Below the pieces are notes generated by a model that made no database searches, was not told where the DNA came from, and was given only the letters and a program-made list of their open reading frames with translations. Positions 39,179 to 48,378 of a stretch of DNA of 64,000 nt are shown in pieces. Where the stretch lies: the NCBI GenBank assembly GCA_016872515.1, contig VGZR01000005.1:23912-87911 (forward strand), in the 5' to 3' direction. The stretch comes from SAR202 cluster bacterium (lineage in GTDB: Bacteria; Chloroflexota; Dehalococcoidia; Lucifugimonadales; VGZR01). The stretch's first letter is position 1, and each line of letters starts with the position of its first letter. Both the position numbers and the translations under genes were made by a program.

Positions 39179-40747
39179 TCACTCGCTCGCCACGACGACG
39201 ATAGGCTGCGCGATGATCCAGAGGCTGGTGGCGGTGTAGCCGACCATGAGCAGCAGCATGGGGTACTGGCTGCGCAGGGCACTCGAGCGGCCCTCCATCT
39301 GCCGTAGGGAGACCAGATGGGCCAGATAGACGGCGATGATGTGGCCGAGGACAATCACGGCTATGGAGGTGAACCAGAGGAACTTGGCATTGATGACCAG
39401 CAGGTTGACGCGGTACGACGCGGTGCCGAACAGGTCCCAGCCGAAGCCGAAGGGATCGGATACAAGAGGGATGATGAGCTGTCCCTGCACGGCGAGGAGT
39501 GAGATGTAGTGGGCAACGTTGTAGGCCAGGGCGATGGGGACGAGGGAGAAGACGAAGACGCGGGCCAACTCGGCAACGGAGGCGTCGGTGCCTGAGAGGC
39601 GCTTCATGAGCCAGGAGAAGCCGAAGTACACCGCCACGAACGCCGCCGGCACGGCCAGCAGGCCGACCGTGTCCACAACGCTGGCGACACCAGCTCCCGT
39701 CCGGTCCTGGAAGAAGCGCTGTACGCTGTTCCAGGCGGACGTCTCGTTGAGGCCATCGAATGTGACGGTCGCCAGAGTGAGGACGACGAAGACGAGCATG
39801 GCGGTGGAAACGCGCCCTGGGCGGGCGAGGCCGACGGCGAAGGGCCGCAGGTTGAACTCTCTTTGCTCCGGCGCCGCCCGCTCGAAGCAGGCATAGCAGT
39901 CCACGCAGCCCTCAGCGGTGGGGCTGCACTCCACCTCGCAGCCGTGGCAGGCCCTGGTGTCCTTCACCCTCGCCTCGGTGGGCGAGAAACGGCTGAAGAG
40001 GCCGAACAGGACGCTGAAGGCCTCGCCACGAGAGAGCCACACGTGCTTGCCGAACAGGTACATGCCGCCCCAGGTGATGAGGGAGTAGATGAGGACGAGG
40101 ATGCCGAGCTTTTGGGGAATGGCCGCGCCGCTGTACACGTTCTCGAGCCAGGCGAAGAGCAGGAACAACGCCACGGCGGGCCAGACGTCCCAGTTGGCGG
40201 GATACCGCATGATGTAAGGCGTCCGGCTGCTTTTCTTTCCCTTCTTGGCCCTCCCAAGCTTGACGCCGAAGACCTGTTCGAACCAGTCGTAGCTGACCTT
40301 CCAGGGGTTCACCAGCGCCCACGCGTTGCCGAGGAGGGCGACGACGTAGCCCATGCCCACCCACCAGATGATCCACACGAAGGTGGGAGAGATGTTCTCG
40401 ATGGGCCGGTTGGTGCCTCCGAAGGCGGTCACGAACACAAGGAGGAATAGGAACATCGAGCAGGCGCCAAGGAACCCCAGGAAGATGGGGCTGGCAAGGC
40501 TGCGCTTGAACCACTGGAGCCGCAGGAGGTTGTACACCGGGTAGCCGGACGCCGCCGGCCCGCCCTGGACGAAGAAGCCGACGACGACGAACGAGAGGGC
40601 GACGGTAGCGGCCGCGCCTACGAGGAAGTAGCTCAGCGGCACGGGCAGGGTGTACGTCTGGCCGAAGCCGTGGGCGAAGGCGGGCTGCGCCATCAGGCCG
40701 AAGACTCCAGCGAAGAGGATCGCGGCGAGTAGCTTCTGCGTTCTCAT
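39179..40747 (-). CDS. Polytopic membrane protein with Cys-rich loop (family often labelled fenitrothion hydrolase)
   Basis: A 522-residue protein with a signal sequence (ending QPAFA), then HGFGQTYTLPVPLSYFLVGA, as in a group of large membrane proteins labelled fenitrothion hydrolase in databases; that label is unproven. I count about 12 hydrophobic helices. Around residues 266-288 a soluble loop contains six Cys: CHGCEVEC followed by CVDCYAC, suitable for metal or Fe-S binding. A Shine-Dalgarno GAGG precedes ATG 40747. It is the last gene of the copper/redox operon and probably handles a metal or redox partner there. Confidence 0.75.
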   Translation of the reverse strand: MRTQKLLAAILFAGVFGLMAQPAFAHGFGQTYTLPVPLSYFLVGAAATVALSFVVVGFFVQGGPAASGYPVYNLLRLQWFKRSLASPIFLGFLGACSMFLFLLVFVTAFGGTNRPIENISPTFVWIIWWVGMGYVVALLGNAWALVNPWKVSYDWFEQVFGVKLGRAKKGKKSSRTPYIMRYPANWDVWPAVALFLLFAWLENVYSGAAIPQKLGILVLIYSLITWGGMYLFGKHVWLSRGEAFSVLFGLFSRFSPTEARVKDTRACHGCEVECSPTAEGCVDCYACFERAAPEQREFNLRPFAVGLARPGRVSTAMLVFVVLTLATVTFDGLNETSAWNSVQRFFQDRTGAGVASVVDTVGLLAVPAAFVAVYFGFSWLMKRLSGTDASVAELARVFVFSLVPIALAYNVAHYISLLAVQGQLIIPLVSDPFGFGWDLFGTASYRVNLLVINAKFLWFTSIAVIVLGHIIAVYLAHLVSLRQMEGRSSALRSQYPMLLLMVGYTATSLWIIAQPIVVVASE

Positions 40748-40755
40748 GGCTAACA

Positions 40756-41172
40756 CTACCTCGGAAGGACCTGGAGCGACCCCAGGGTGTATTGTCCGAA
40801 TTCGTTTTCCTCCCCAGACCCTTCCTCATGGCTGCTACCCACTGCTTCGTGGAACTCGATGGGGAAGTTGCCCGTGGCATTGGCAACAAGCTCCATGCGT
40901 TGCGAAGGGCCGGGCGAGAGGCCGAGCTTCAGGTCGTAGCCGTGCAGATGGAACTCGCCGGTTACGTCCGTCGTGATGTTCAGCGTCACCGTATCACCCT
41001 GCTTGGCCTTGATGGTTGGCGGGTCGAGATTGAGCTTCCTGTCTGCGATTGCCAGGTCGAAGGTCAGCTTTTGCGGACCTTCACCTTAACTGCAAGAAGC
41101 GAGGATGCCCAGGCCGAGGGCCAGGGCTAGAACAGCAAGGAATAGTAGTGTGGGTTTGCCAGCTGCTTTCAT
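40756..41172 (-). pseudogene. Cupredoxin-like lipoprotein with in-frame TAA after the lipobox
   Basis: ATG 41172 opens a signal sequence with lipobox ILASC, followed after one Ser by TAA (41086-41088). The same frame continues for 109 codons as a small beta-sandwich: KLTFDLAIADRKLNLDPP, IKAKQGDTVTLNITTD, GEFHLHGYDLKL, then NFPIEFHEAVG. This resembles cupredoxin-type domains of the quinoprotein/CupredoxinD group, with His residues that could bind copper. TAA cannot be read as Sec. Either the gene is broken, or this is one wrong base, or a signal-less protein restarts internally (for example GTG 40989). It sits between the selenoprotein and the polytopic membrane gene. Confidence 0.65.
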
Positions 41173-41194
41173 GTGATGCTTTCCTCCGATACTC

Positions 41195-41761
41195 TTACTT
41201 ATCGCGTAGTGAGTCTAGGGCCTCCAGGATCTCCTGGGGGCTGGGCCTGTCTCCGGCGTTCTGGCCGATGTAACGCCAGAGGACATTCCCTCGGGCAGAG
41301 ATGATGAAGACGGCGGGAGTGGCAACCTTGTCGCCGAGGAGGTTGTACACGCCGTAGCTTCTGGCCACCGCGCCGTAGGGGTCGGCCAGGATGAAGTACT
41401 GCGCCTGGGCGAGGCCGGCCATCTGGGCCGCGCCGGTTACGTCGTCCATGCTCACCGCTGCCAGTTCGGCGCCCTTCGCTTTGAACTGGCCGTAAGTTGC
41501 TTGCAGCTCCACGAGCTGCGAACGGCAGATGCCTCAGAAGACGCCACGGTAGAAGACGAGGACCACGGCATCGCGGCCCTCAAGCAGGTTGTCCAGGCTA
41601 ACCTCTGCCCCCTCCGAGGAGACGAGGGAGAACGCCGGGGCTTTCTCAGCCTGGGGCGCGGCGTCCTCACCACAGGCGAGGACGAACGGCACTACGACGG
41701 CCAACAGCACGAGCAAGAACCAGGCAGCCCGGTTCATTCTGATGCGCAATATACGCTTCAC
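41195..41761 (-). CDS. Predicted selenoprotein: lipid-anchored peroxiredoxin-like (UxxC)
   Basis: Read through one TGA, this is a 188-residue AhpC/TSA-type thioredoxin-fold protein. A signal sequence ends in the lipobox FVLAC (about residue 30). The segment VVLVFYRGVF-U-GICRSQLVELQ has U (TGA, 41534-41536, residue 76) exactly where relatives have the first Cys of FYRGHWCPYC, followed by Cys79. Both flanks are in the same frame and together give a complete domain (SMDDVTGA, FILADPYGAVARSYGV, PAVFIISARGNVLWRY). Downstream of the TGA is a SECIS-like hairpin. The start is GTG 41761; ATG 41737 is an alternative. It probably reduces peroxides or protein thiols on the outer membrane face, in the copper operon. 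Confidence 0.82.
41491..41533 (-). promoter_or_regulatory. Candidate bacterial SECIS element
   Basis: In the mRNA, immediately after UGA come 21 nt, then the apical loop GUG of a hairpin: GCAGCUC pairs perfectly with GAGCUGC, extended by GUU/AGC with one C-A mismatch. A G in the first loop position, a stem of 7-10 bp and a UGA-to-loop distance of 21 nt all fit the described bacterial SECIS geometry for SelB binding. The element is part of the coding sequence. Confidence 0.65.
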
Positions 41762-41792
41762 ATTCCTTACTCGGCCTCAAAGGCCGTATGTA

Positions 41793-44096
41793 TCAACGCT
41801 CTTGCTTCGCTTGTTCAGGGAGAGTCTTCAAATAGTTGACGAGGTGCCATATCTCTTCTTCGGAGAGTTTATCCCTCCATGCGACCATGGACGTGCCCGC
41901 AAGGCCGTTGCTGATGAAGCCAAAGATGGCCTCGTCGGGGTGCAAAGGCACATGGATGATGAGGTTGAGCGGCTTCGGCGTCAGCGTGGCGGCAGCCGGG
42001 CCGTCGCCAGCGCCGGTGGCCCCATGGCACGTCTGACAGTTCTGCGTGTACAGCTGGCGGCCGGTGGCGACAGAGGCGGCGTCCGGCGCGATGGGGTTGG
42101 TCACCGGCGCGGCGGGCTCCGATCCTTGCGCGTTCAAGATGAAGAAGAACCCCACGAAGAGGACAACAAGGCCGACAGATGCGGACGCGAGCCCGCGCCG
42201 CGCCCGCATCCCTCCGAGGGGGAAGGCGACGCCGATGAGCAGGCCGCCGAGGAGCGCCACCTCGACGCCCAGCAGGAGCTTGCCCGTCGTGGGCGACGGC
42301 GCGATGCGTGCGCTCCCGCCCGCCGACTGGGGTGGCGCCCCTACCTCGAAACGGAACGCGGCCCTCCCGTCGAAGGCGTCCGGCCTGCGGACGAGCACCT
42401 CGGCCTGCCACGCGCCCTTGATGCTCATGAAGTTGCTCGTCAGGGTGTAGTGCCCTCCACCGTGGTGGACGACGTCCTGGAACTCCTCCTGCGCGAGGTC
42501 GCTCCCGAGGTGGGTCAGGCGTATCTGCACTGATTCGGCGTTGACGATGGGTATCCCACGCTGGTCGGTCAGCATTACCGCATAGGTATTGGCGCCCACA
42601 TAGCCTGGCTCGATGGTGAGTCTGATAGCCGCACCCTCGGCAACGTCCTGGAAACTCAGGACTTGGGGCTGCGTCGCCTCCTCGCGGGAGGCCACCTGGC
42701 GGGCGGGCTCCATGCTGGTCATGAACCCGACCGCGAGTAGGACAAGGACGGCCAGGGCAACCTCGCCGGCCACCAGCCGGCGCAGCCAGCGCGACGCGCC
42801 GTCCTGCTTGGCGAGCCGGGGCCGCACCCACAGAAGGTTGGCCGCCGCCAGCGCGAGGATGGGCGCGACCAGCGCGACTTTGGCGATGAGCGTCAGCCCG
42901 TAGGGAGCGGTAGCCGCGCTGAGGACCGTGACCTGGGCGAAGGCCGAGTACAGGCCTGTGACGATGAGCGTGCCAACGCTCAACGCCGCGAGGAAAGAGA
43001 ACCGTGTAACGATGCCCGACAGGATGGTGCGGCGCTCTCCGGCTGACACCTCGCGGAACAACACAGGCACGCTGGCTGCCAGGTGGAACAAGCCGCCCAC
43101 CCAGAAGGCCGCGGCGAGCAGGTGGAGGTAGTCGGAGAAGATAGCGGGGGCCTCGATGCCAGCCGTCGCCGCGCCGTGGCTGGACAGGCTCATGGTCAGC
43201 AGCGCTCCCGCCCCCACCGCGAGGGCCAGTGGCACCAGCAGGGCTTGAGCGCGCGTCCGGGTGCGGAACCTGAGGTGAACGGCCAGTAGGGCAAGCATCG
43301 CCACGGCCAAGCCGGCGCGCCATAGCCACAACGTCCCCCACGAGGTATCCGTGAGGGTAGATGCCAACGGGTTGCCGAGGGTCTGGAACAGCGCTGTGTC
43401 GCTGATCTTTTGGGCGTGGACGACAAGCCGACCGAGAGAAGCCGCAAAGAACAGGCCGAGGGCTGCGAGGGTGAGCATAACGACACGCGAGCGGAGCCGC
43501 GTGCCAAGGCGCCGGTGCTTCTCCGAGGCGCCCTTGTTGGCGAAAACGGGGCCGACGACGAACAGGTGGAAGGACAGGCCGCCGACCGCCGCCAGGGCCG
43601 TCAGCAGCACCAGCCAGCGGAAGAATGGCTCGGCTGGAGATTGGAGGAGCCGCGGCTCAGGCTCAGCAGGCGCGGCCGATGCGTCTAGCGGCTGGCCTAC
43701 GGAGAAGGTGTACGAACCACGGACCTGGTGGCCGTCCACGGTCGAAACGTTCCGCCAGACGACGGTGTACGTCCCGTCGGCCAAGGGCTTGAGCGTGACG
43801 GACAGCGCGGCGGGGTCGTCGGCGACCACCGCGCTGTCCCCGTTGTCCATCTGCGCCCCCACCGAATCGAGGACGCGGATGCTGCTGAAGCTGGGCTCTA
43901 CCGGCTCGGTGAACCAGATGGTGACCGTTGTGGGGGCCGTCGCCAACACCGAGTTGGCGGGCGGCTCCGCCCGGGCCACATTCGCATGGGCGCTGGCCAG
44001 CTGTGGGAAAAGGAAGAAGTACAGCAGGCCGAGGACGGCCAGAAGCGCAGCCGCTATCCCCACACGGAGAAAGCCGGACGGAGCCGCGGGCCGCAT
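41793..44096 (-). CDS. CopC-CopD-cytochrome c fusion protein
   Basis: A 767-residue membrane protein. After a signal anchor, a CopC domain starts at HANVARAEPPANS (residue ~36) with the copper-binding N-terminal His and the later DGHQVRGSYTF. A CopD part with about eight helices spans roughly 150-470. A YtkA/FixH-like beta domain (ADQRGIPIVNAES-type, near 500-590) and a further helix pair follow. The C-terminus is a class I cytochrome c: CQTCH at 687-691 and a later Met in GTSMVAW as probable sixth ligand. CopC/CopD move copper across the membrane; the attached heme suggests coupling to electron transfer. It ends 31 bp before the selenoprotein gene. Confidence 0.9.
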   Translation of the reverse strand: MRPAAPSGFLRVGIAAALLAVLGLLYFFLFPQLASAHANVARAEPPANSVLATAPTTVTIWFTEPVEPSFSSIRVLDSVGAQMDNGDSAVVADDPAALSVTLKPLADGTYTVVWRNVSTVDGHQVRGSYTFSVGQPLDASAAPAEPEPRLLQSPAEPFFRWLVLLTALAAVGGLSFHLFVVGPVFANKGASEKHRRLGTRLRSRVVMLTLAALGLFFAASLGRLVVHAQKISDTALFQTLGNPLASTLTDTSWGTLWLWRAGLAVAMLALLAVHLRFRTRTRAQALLVPLALAVGAGALLTMSLSSHGAATAGIEAPAIFSDYLHLLAAAFWVGGLFHLAASVPVLFREVSAGERRTILSGIVTRFSFLAALSVGTLIVTGLYSAFAQVTVLSAATAPYGLTLIAKVALVAPILALAAANLLWVRPRLAKQDGASRWLRRLVAGEVALAVLVLLAVGFMTSMEPARQVASREEATQPQVLSFQDVAEGAAIRLTIEPGYVGANTYAVMLTDQRGIPIVNAESVQIRLTHLGSDLAQEEFQDVVHHGGGHYTLTSNFMSIKGAWQAEVLVRRPDAFDGRAAFRFEVGAPPQSAGGSARIAPSPTTGKLLLGVEVALLGGLLIGVAFPLGGMRARRGLASASVGLVVLFVGFFFILNAQGSEPAAPVTNPIAPDAASVATGRQLYTQNCQTCHGATGAGDGPAAATLTPKPLNLIIHVPLHPDEAIFGFISNGLAGTSMVAWRDKLSEEEIWHLVNYLKTLPEQAKQER

Positions 44097-44099
44097 CGG

Positions 44100-44810
44100 C
44101 TAGCCGCGCTTCCTCATTGCCATCGCGACCCCTGCCAAGCCGAAGACGGTGCCCACGATGCCGAGGACGAGGCCGGTAGCTGCCAGCGTGCCGCTCGAAT
44201 CGGAGCCGCTGCCCGCCGCCGCGGTCTGGGCCTGCTGCGCAGTGGCCAGCGCGTCCTGGGCAGTGGCCTGCACTCCCCTCACGGCGCTCTCCAACTCGCG
44301 GGTCTCAGGAAGCTTCTCGGGGAACTGGAGGTCGGCGGAGGATGCAACGGCGTTGAACCCATCCACGACCGAGGTGAAGGTCTCATCCACTGCAACGCCC
44401 TCGATGGTGCCAAAGATGCGGAAACGGTAGGAGCCGGCCTTCGTTGGGATGAGGTCGGCGGTGTAGTGGCCTGGGTCGCGGAACAGGGCGCGGATGGGTT
44501 TCGTCATGGACACGCCGGTGTCCACGTAGCTAATCTCAACCTGGAGGGTGTTCTCGAGGCCTTCCACCGGGGTTGTGACCTTTTTTTCCTCCACTGCTCC
44601 CTCGACGTGCTCTTCGCCGGCGGCCGCTTCGGCGTGCCTGCCAACGCGGAGGTCGAGGCCGTTCTTGATGCCTTCGTACGCAGGTTCGACGATGAAGCCG
44701 ACTGTGAAGCTGTATTCGCCCACATCGCGGTGGCCGTGGGCGAAGGCCAGGCCGGTCGAGAGGGTGGCGAGCAGCGTCAGGGCGGCGACGAGTGCGATTG
44801 CCTTTTTCAC
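44100..44810 (-). CDS. Secreted YtkA/FixH-like protein with C-terminal membrane anchor
   Basis: A 236-residue protein with a signal peptide (cleaved after LAFA, leaving HGHRDVGEYSF), one beta-sandwich domain (residues 25-160, including VEISYVDTGVSMTKPIRALF and GSYRFRIFGTIEG), a Gln/Ala-rich helical stretch, and a C-terminal transmembrane helix (LVLGIVGTVFGLAGVAMAM). The N-terminal His cluster and the operon suggest copper binding or sensing. ATG 44810 has AAGGAG upstream. It ends 3 bp before the CopC-CopD gene starts. Confidence 0.7.
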   Translation of the reverse strand: MKKAIALVAALTLLATLSTGLAFAHGHRDVGEYSFTVGFIVEPAYEGIKNGLDLRVGRHAEAAAGEEHVEGAVEEKKVTTPVEGLENTLQVEISYVDTGVSMTKPIRALFRDPGHYTADLIPTKAGSYRFRIFGTIEGVAVDETFTSVVDGFNAVASSADLQFPEKLPETRELESAVRGVQATAQDALATAQQAQTAAAGSGSDSSGTLAATGLVLGIVGTVFGLAGVAMAMRKRG

Positions 44811-44842
44811 TTCTTTTCTCCTTAGTGTTAATAGAGCAAGGA

Positions 44843-45412
44843 CTATGCCTTGCCTTTGTTATCTTTGAGTGGCTTGGGGCGCTTTGCGAAGTACTTGCGC
44901 ATCGCCAGGGCGATGACGACCGCCAGGGCCAGCAGCAGCGCCAGCGTCAGGATGCCGAGGAGCGGGTTGGACTTGACGACCTCTATCTGAAACTCGGCTG
45001 CGCCGTCGCCTGCCTCCCCTGAGATGGCCACTGTAAACGACCACGTCCCTTCCCTGTCCACCGAGGTGTTGATGTCGTAGTACTTGGGGTTGGCGGAGGT
45101 GTGCCCTGCTGTCAGCGGCCCGATCTCAGGCGCGGCAGCCCCAGGTCCCATCCCCGTCACGGCGACGTCCGCATCCAAGACCAGCGCGCGGCTAGCGGCC
45201 TCGGTGATGGTCATGGTGAGGTGGAGGTTGCCCGGCGCCGGACTTGGCGGCAGGGTGCCGAGGGCAATCTCGTACGGCCCAGCCACCTTGCGCTGGAAGT
45301 CAATGACGCGACCATTGGCCTGCGCTATCCCCGGATGGGACACAGCGGCCAGGGCCGCCACCAAGAAGGTGGCGAGGAGGAGCGCCGTCAGTTGTAGCGC
45401 GCGATGCCGCAA
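44843..45412 (-). CDS. Secreted FixH/YtkA-like protein with C-terminal membrane anchor
   Basis: A 189-residue protein starting at TTG 45412 with AGGGAGA upstream. Signal peptide to about residue 32 (AQANGRVIDFQRKV), a beta domain with GPYEIALGTLPPSPAPGNLH and LTMTITEAASRALVLDADV, and a C-terminal helix (LLGILTLALLLALAVVIAL) with a basic cytoplasmic tail. This is the layout of FixH- or YtkA-like envelope proteins. The second such protein in the operon; role presumably accessory to metal handling. Confidence 0.7.
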   Translation of the reverse strand: MRHRALQLTALLLATFLVAALAAVSHPGIAQANGRVIDFQRKVAGPYEIALGTLPPSPAPGNLHLTMTITEAASRALVLDADVAVTGMGPGAAAPEIGPLTAGHTSANPKYYDINTSVDREGTWSFTVAISGEAGDGAAEFQIEVVKSNPLLGILTLALLLALAVVIALAMRKYFAKRPKPLKDNKGKA

Positions 45413-45496
45413 GGTGGGTCTCCCTCTGAAACAGGGTCGCCGCCGCGTGTCCGTCCGGACTGGGCGGGCGTGGGAGGGCCGGGGTTCCCGGCGATG

Positions 45497-45889
45497 CTAT
45501 GCGGCGTACTTGGGAGGGGTCTTGGGGGGAGGGGTGTACGTCTGCGTCACGGCTTCGGAGCGTCCGAATGACCGCAGAAGGCCATAGGACGGCTCGAAGT
45601 CAAAAGACCCTGCCAGCAGGTCCTGGACGAGGACGATAGAGGCGCCGACGGCGCCGTCTGCGTTGACGAGGGGCACGGCCTTGTCGTTCTCGTCTTGCGG
45701 GGTCTGAGTCCCATCATGGCTATGGGAGTGGACGCGCTCGATGCCGTGGGTATGGGCCACGGCATCGTTGAGGTGCCGGTGGTTGGGCATGCGTTCGGCG
45801 AAGTGGTGGTCGAGCAGCGGGCCGAACGCGGGAAGCAACAGGACGGCTGCGAAGAACAGCCCGGCAGTGATGGCGATGAGCGGCCTCAT
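45497..45889 (-). CDS. His-rich small secreted or membrane protein
   Basis: A 130-residue protein with an N-terminal signal or anchor helix (MRPLIAITAGLFFAAVLLL) and a His-rich middle (LDHHFAERMPNHRHLND, VAHTHGIERVHSHSHDG), suited to metal binding. I recognise no domain. A TATAAT lies nine bases before ATG 45889, which suggests that transcription starts at or next to the start codon (leaderless-like). It is the first gene of the run to the polytopic membrane protein, and that upstream -10 may drive the whole operon; no good -35 is visible. Confidence 0.65.
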   Translation of the reverse strand: MRPLIAITAGLFFAAVLLLPAFGPLLDHHFAERMPNHRHLNDAVAHTHGIERVHSHSHDGTQTPQDENDKAVPLVNADGAVGASIVLVQDLLAGSFDFEPSYGLLRSFGRSEAVTQTYTPPPKTPPKYAA

Positions 45890-45914
45890 ATCGAAACCAT
45901 TATAGCAACGCAGT

Positions 45915-47132
<1,218 letters not shown>

Positions 47133-47160
47133 AGAGCGCAAGTCCCATTATAGGGCCGCG

Positions 47161-47189
47161 TTGACCTATCCCGATACCAGGCATACAAT
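47161..47189 (+). promoter_or_regulatory. Promoter of the FmdB-type gene
   Basis: TTGACC (47161-47166), a 17-nt spacer and TACAAT (47184-47189) precede the start codon by about 30 bp, with GGAGCGGAGCGAGG in between as ribosome-binding region. Confidence 0.6.
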
Positions 47190-47218
47190 GGCTCTGTCAT
47201 CTGGAGCGGAGCGAGGCT

Positions 47219-47458
47219 ATGCCTATCTACGAATACGCCTGCACATCGTGCCGCCATGAGTTTGAATTACTGCGGCCCATGGGCCGGGTGAACGAGCCCG
47301 CGGACTGTCCGGAGTGCGATGGCCGCGCGCTGCGGCAGCTCTCGGTGTTTGCGTCGTTCTCGACGGGCAGCGACGGGCAGATGAGCGCGGTGTCGGGCGG
47401 AGGCGGTGGGTGCTGCGGCGGCGGGTGCGGCGGAGGCGCCTGCGGCACCGGCATGTAA
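47219..47458 (+). CDS. FmdB-family zinc-ribbon protein
   Basis: A 79-residue protein with the family start MPIYEYACTSCRHEFELL and a second knuckle CPECDG, forming one zinc ribbon, then a Gly/Cys-rich tail (GGGCCGGGCGGGACGTG). FmdB proteins are proposed regulators or metal chaperones; the name comes from a formamidase locus. Transcribed from its own promoter and followed by an intrinsic terminator, so it is a single-gene unit. Confidence 0.9.
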   Translation: MPIYEYACTSCRHEFELLRPMGRVNEPADCPECDGRALRQLSVFASFSTGSDGQMSAVSGGGGGCCGGGCGGGACGTGM

Positions 47459-47485
47459 TTTCCTATCACGATTGGGTAAAGATTG

Positions 47486-47512
47486 AAGGCCCTCGGGTGT
47501 CCCGAGGGCCTT
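47486..47512 (+). terminator. Intrinsic terminator after the FmdB-type gene
   Basis: AAGGCCCTCGGG and CCCGAGGGCCTT are perfectly complementary 12-mers around a 3-nt loop, followed by a short T-containing stretch. It lies 28 bp after the stop codon. The A-run on the left arm could make it work in both directions. Confidence 0.8.
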
Positions 47513-47543
47513 CATGTCTTATGAGAGAGCGTGGGTTCTGAAG

Positions 47544-47610
47544 ACCCCTCACCCTTTGGCCCCGAGGGGTCGGGGCCAAAGGCCTCTCCCGCAAGGGGAG
47601 AGGATGTCCC
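47544..47610. repeat. REP-like repeat with CCTTTGGCCCCGA hairpin
   Basis: A perfect 13-bp hairpin (CCTTTGGCCCCGA, loop GGGG, TCGGGGCCAAAGG, 47553-47582) followed by CCTCTCCCGCAAGGGGAGAGG. The left part resembles the CCTTTGGCCCCGATGCC block of long repeat copy A, so this is probably a partial member of the same family. It also lies at the 3' end of the next minus-strand gene. Confidence 0.55.
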
Positions 47611-47612
47611 AC

Positions 47613-48332
47613 TCACAGCCGCCTCACTGCCGGCACGTCCTGGCCGAAGGCGCGGCGGCGGAAGCGATGGAAGGCGAAGGGCGCCAGGGCCAGGATGATG
47701 CCCTCGACGACGGTGGACCCGGCGATCCACATGGTGGCGTCGAAGAAGAACCCCTCGGGGAACATCATGAGCAGGTAGTCCTTCGTCGGGTCGAGCTGCC
47801 ACAGGTCGTTGGAGAAGCTGAGCTGGTGGAAGGTGAGGAAGAGCCTGTCGAACCCGGCGAGGGACGCCAGGGCGACGAGGGCGACGAGGACGACGGCGAG
47901 GATGCCGCCGACGGCGGCGTAGCGGGCCAAGTGGGGCAGGAACTTGCGACGGGCGTGGACGAGGCCCGCGACGATGAACAGGCCGATGAAGGCTGCGGTG
48001 GCGGCGTGTATCCAGTACACGCCCTGGACGAGGCCCTTGACGTCGCGCATGTGGAGCACTTCGCGCTCGCCGTAGATGCTGCGGGTAACGCCGCCGACGG
48101 AGACGCGGACGTCCACGAACTCCTCGCCATTGTTGAGGTAGTCCCGAAGCTGGCGGCCCGCCTTAAGCAGCTCGCCGCGCTCGATGCCGGTGCGGTCGGG
48201 GATGTCGTAGCGGTCGAAGCCGTAGGTGTAAAGGAACGGGGCGTTGATGACCCAGCGCACGTTGGACGTGATGAGGAAGATGGGGATGACCAGGACGAAC
48301 AGCGCCGCCATGGCGACTCTTGCCAGCCGCAT
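47613..48332 (-). CDS. TIGR01906-type integral membrane protein
   Basis: A 239-residue protein with about five hydrophobic helices and the family opening IPIFLITSNVRWVINAPFLY followed by YGFDRYDIPDRTGI. Members of this family (TIGR01906/DUF1461) are uncharacterised and found in Gram-positive and Chloroflexota genomes. ATG 48332 is chosen; an upstream ATG in frame adds six residues. No clear Shine-Dalgarno. Function unknown. Confidence 0.8.
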   Translation of the reverse strand: MRLARVAMAALFVLVIPIFLITSNVRWVINAPFLYTYGFDRYDIPDRTGIERGELLKAGRQLRDYLNNGEEFVDVRVSVGGVTRSIYGEREVLHMRDVKGLVQGVYWIHAATAAFIGLFIVAGLVHARRKFLPHLARYAAVGGILAVVLVALVALASLAGFDRLFLTFHQLSFSNDLWQLDPTKDYLLMMFPEGFFFDATMWIAGSTVVEGIILALAPFAFHRFRRRAFGQDVPAVRRL

Positions 48333-48378
48333 GGGAGGATGGTAACACATGGGGAGTTGGGGACGGGGTTGGGTAACC

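Noticed and set aside
41086..41088. TAA in the cupredoxin-like gene as a recoded codon
   Set aside because: TAA is not used for Sec or Pyl; loss or error is the simpler reading.
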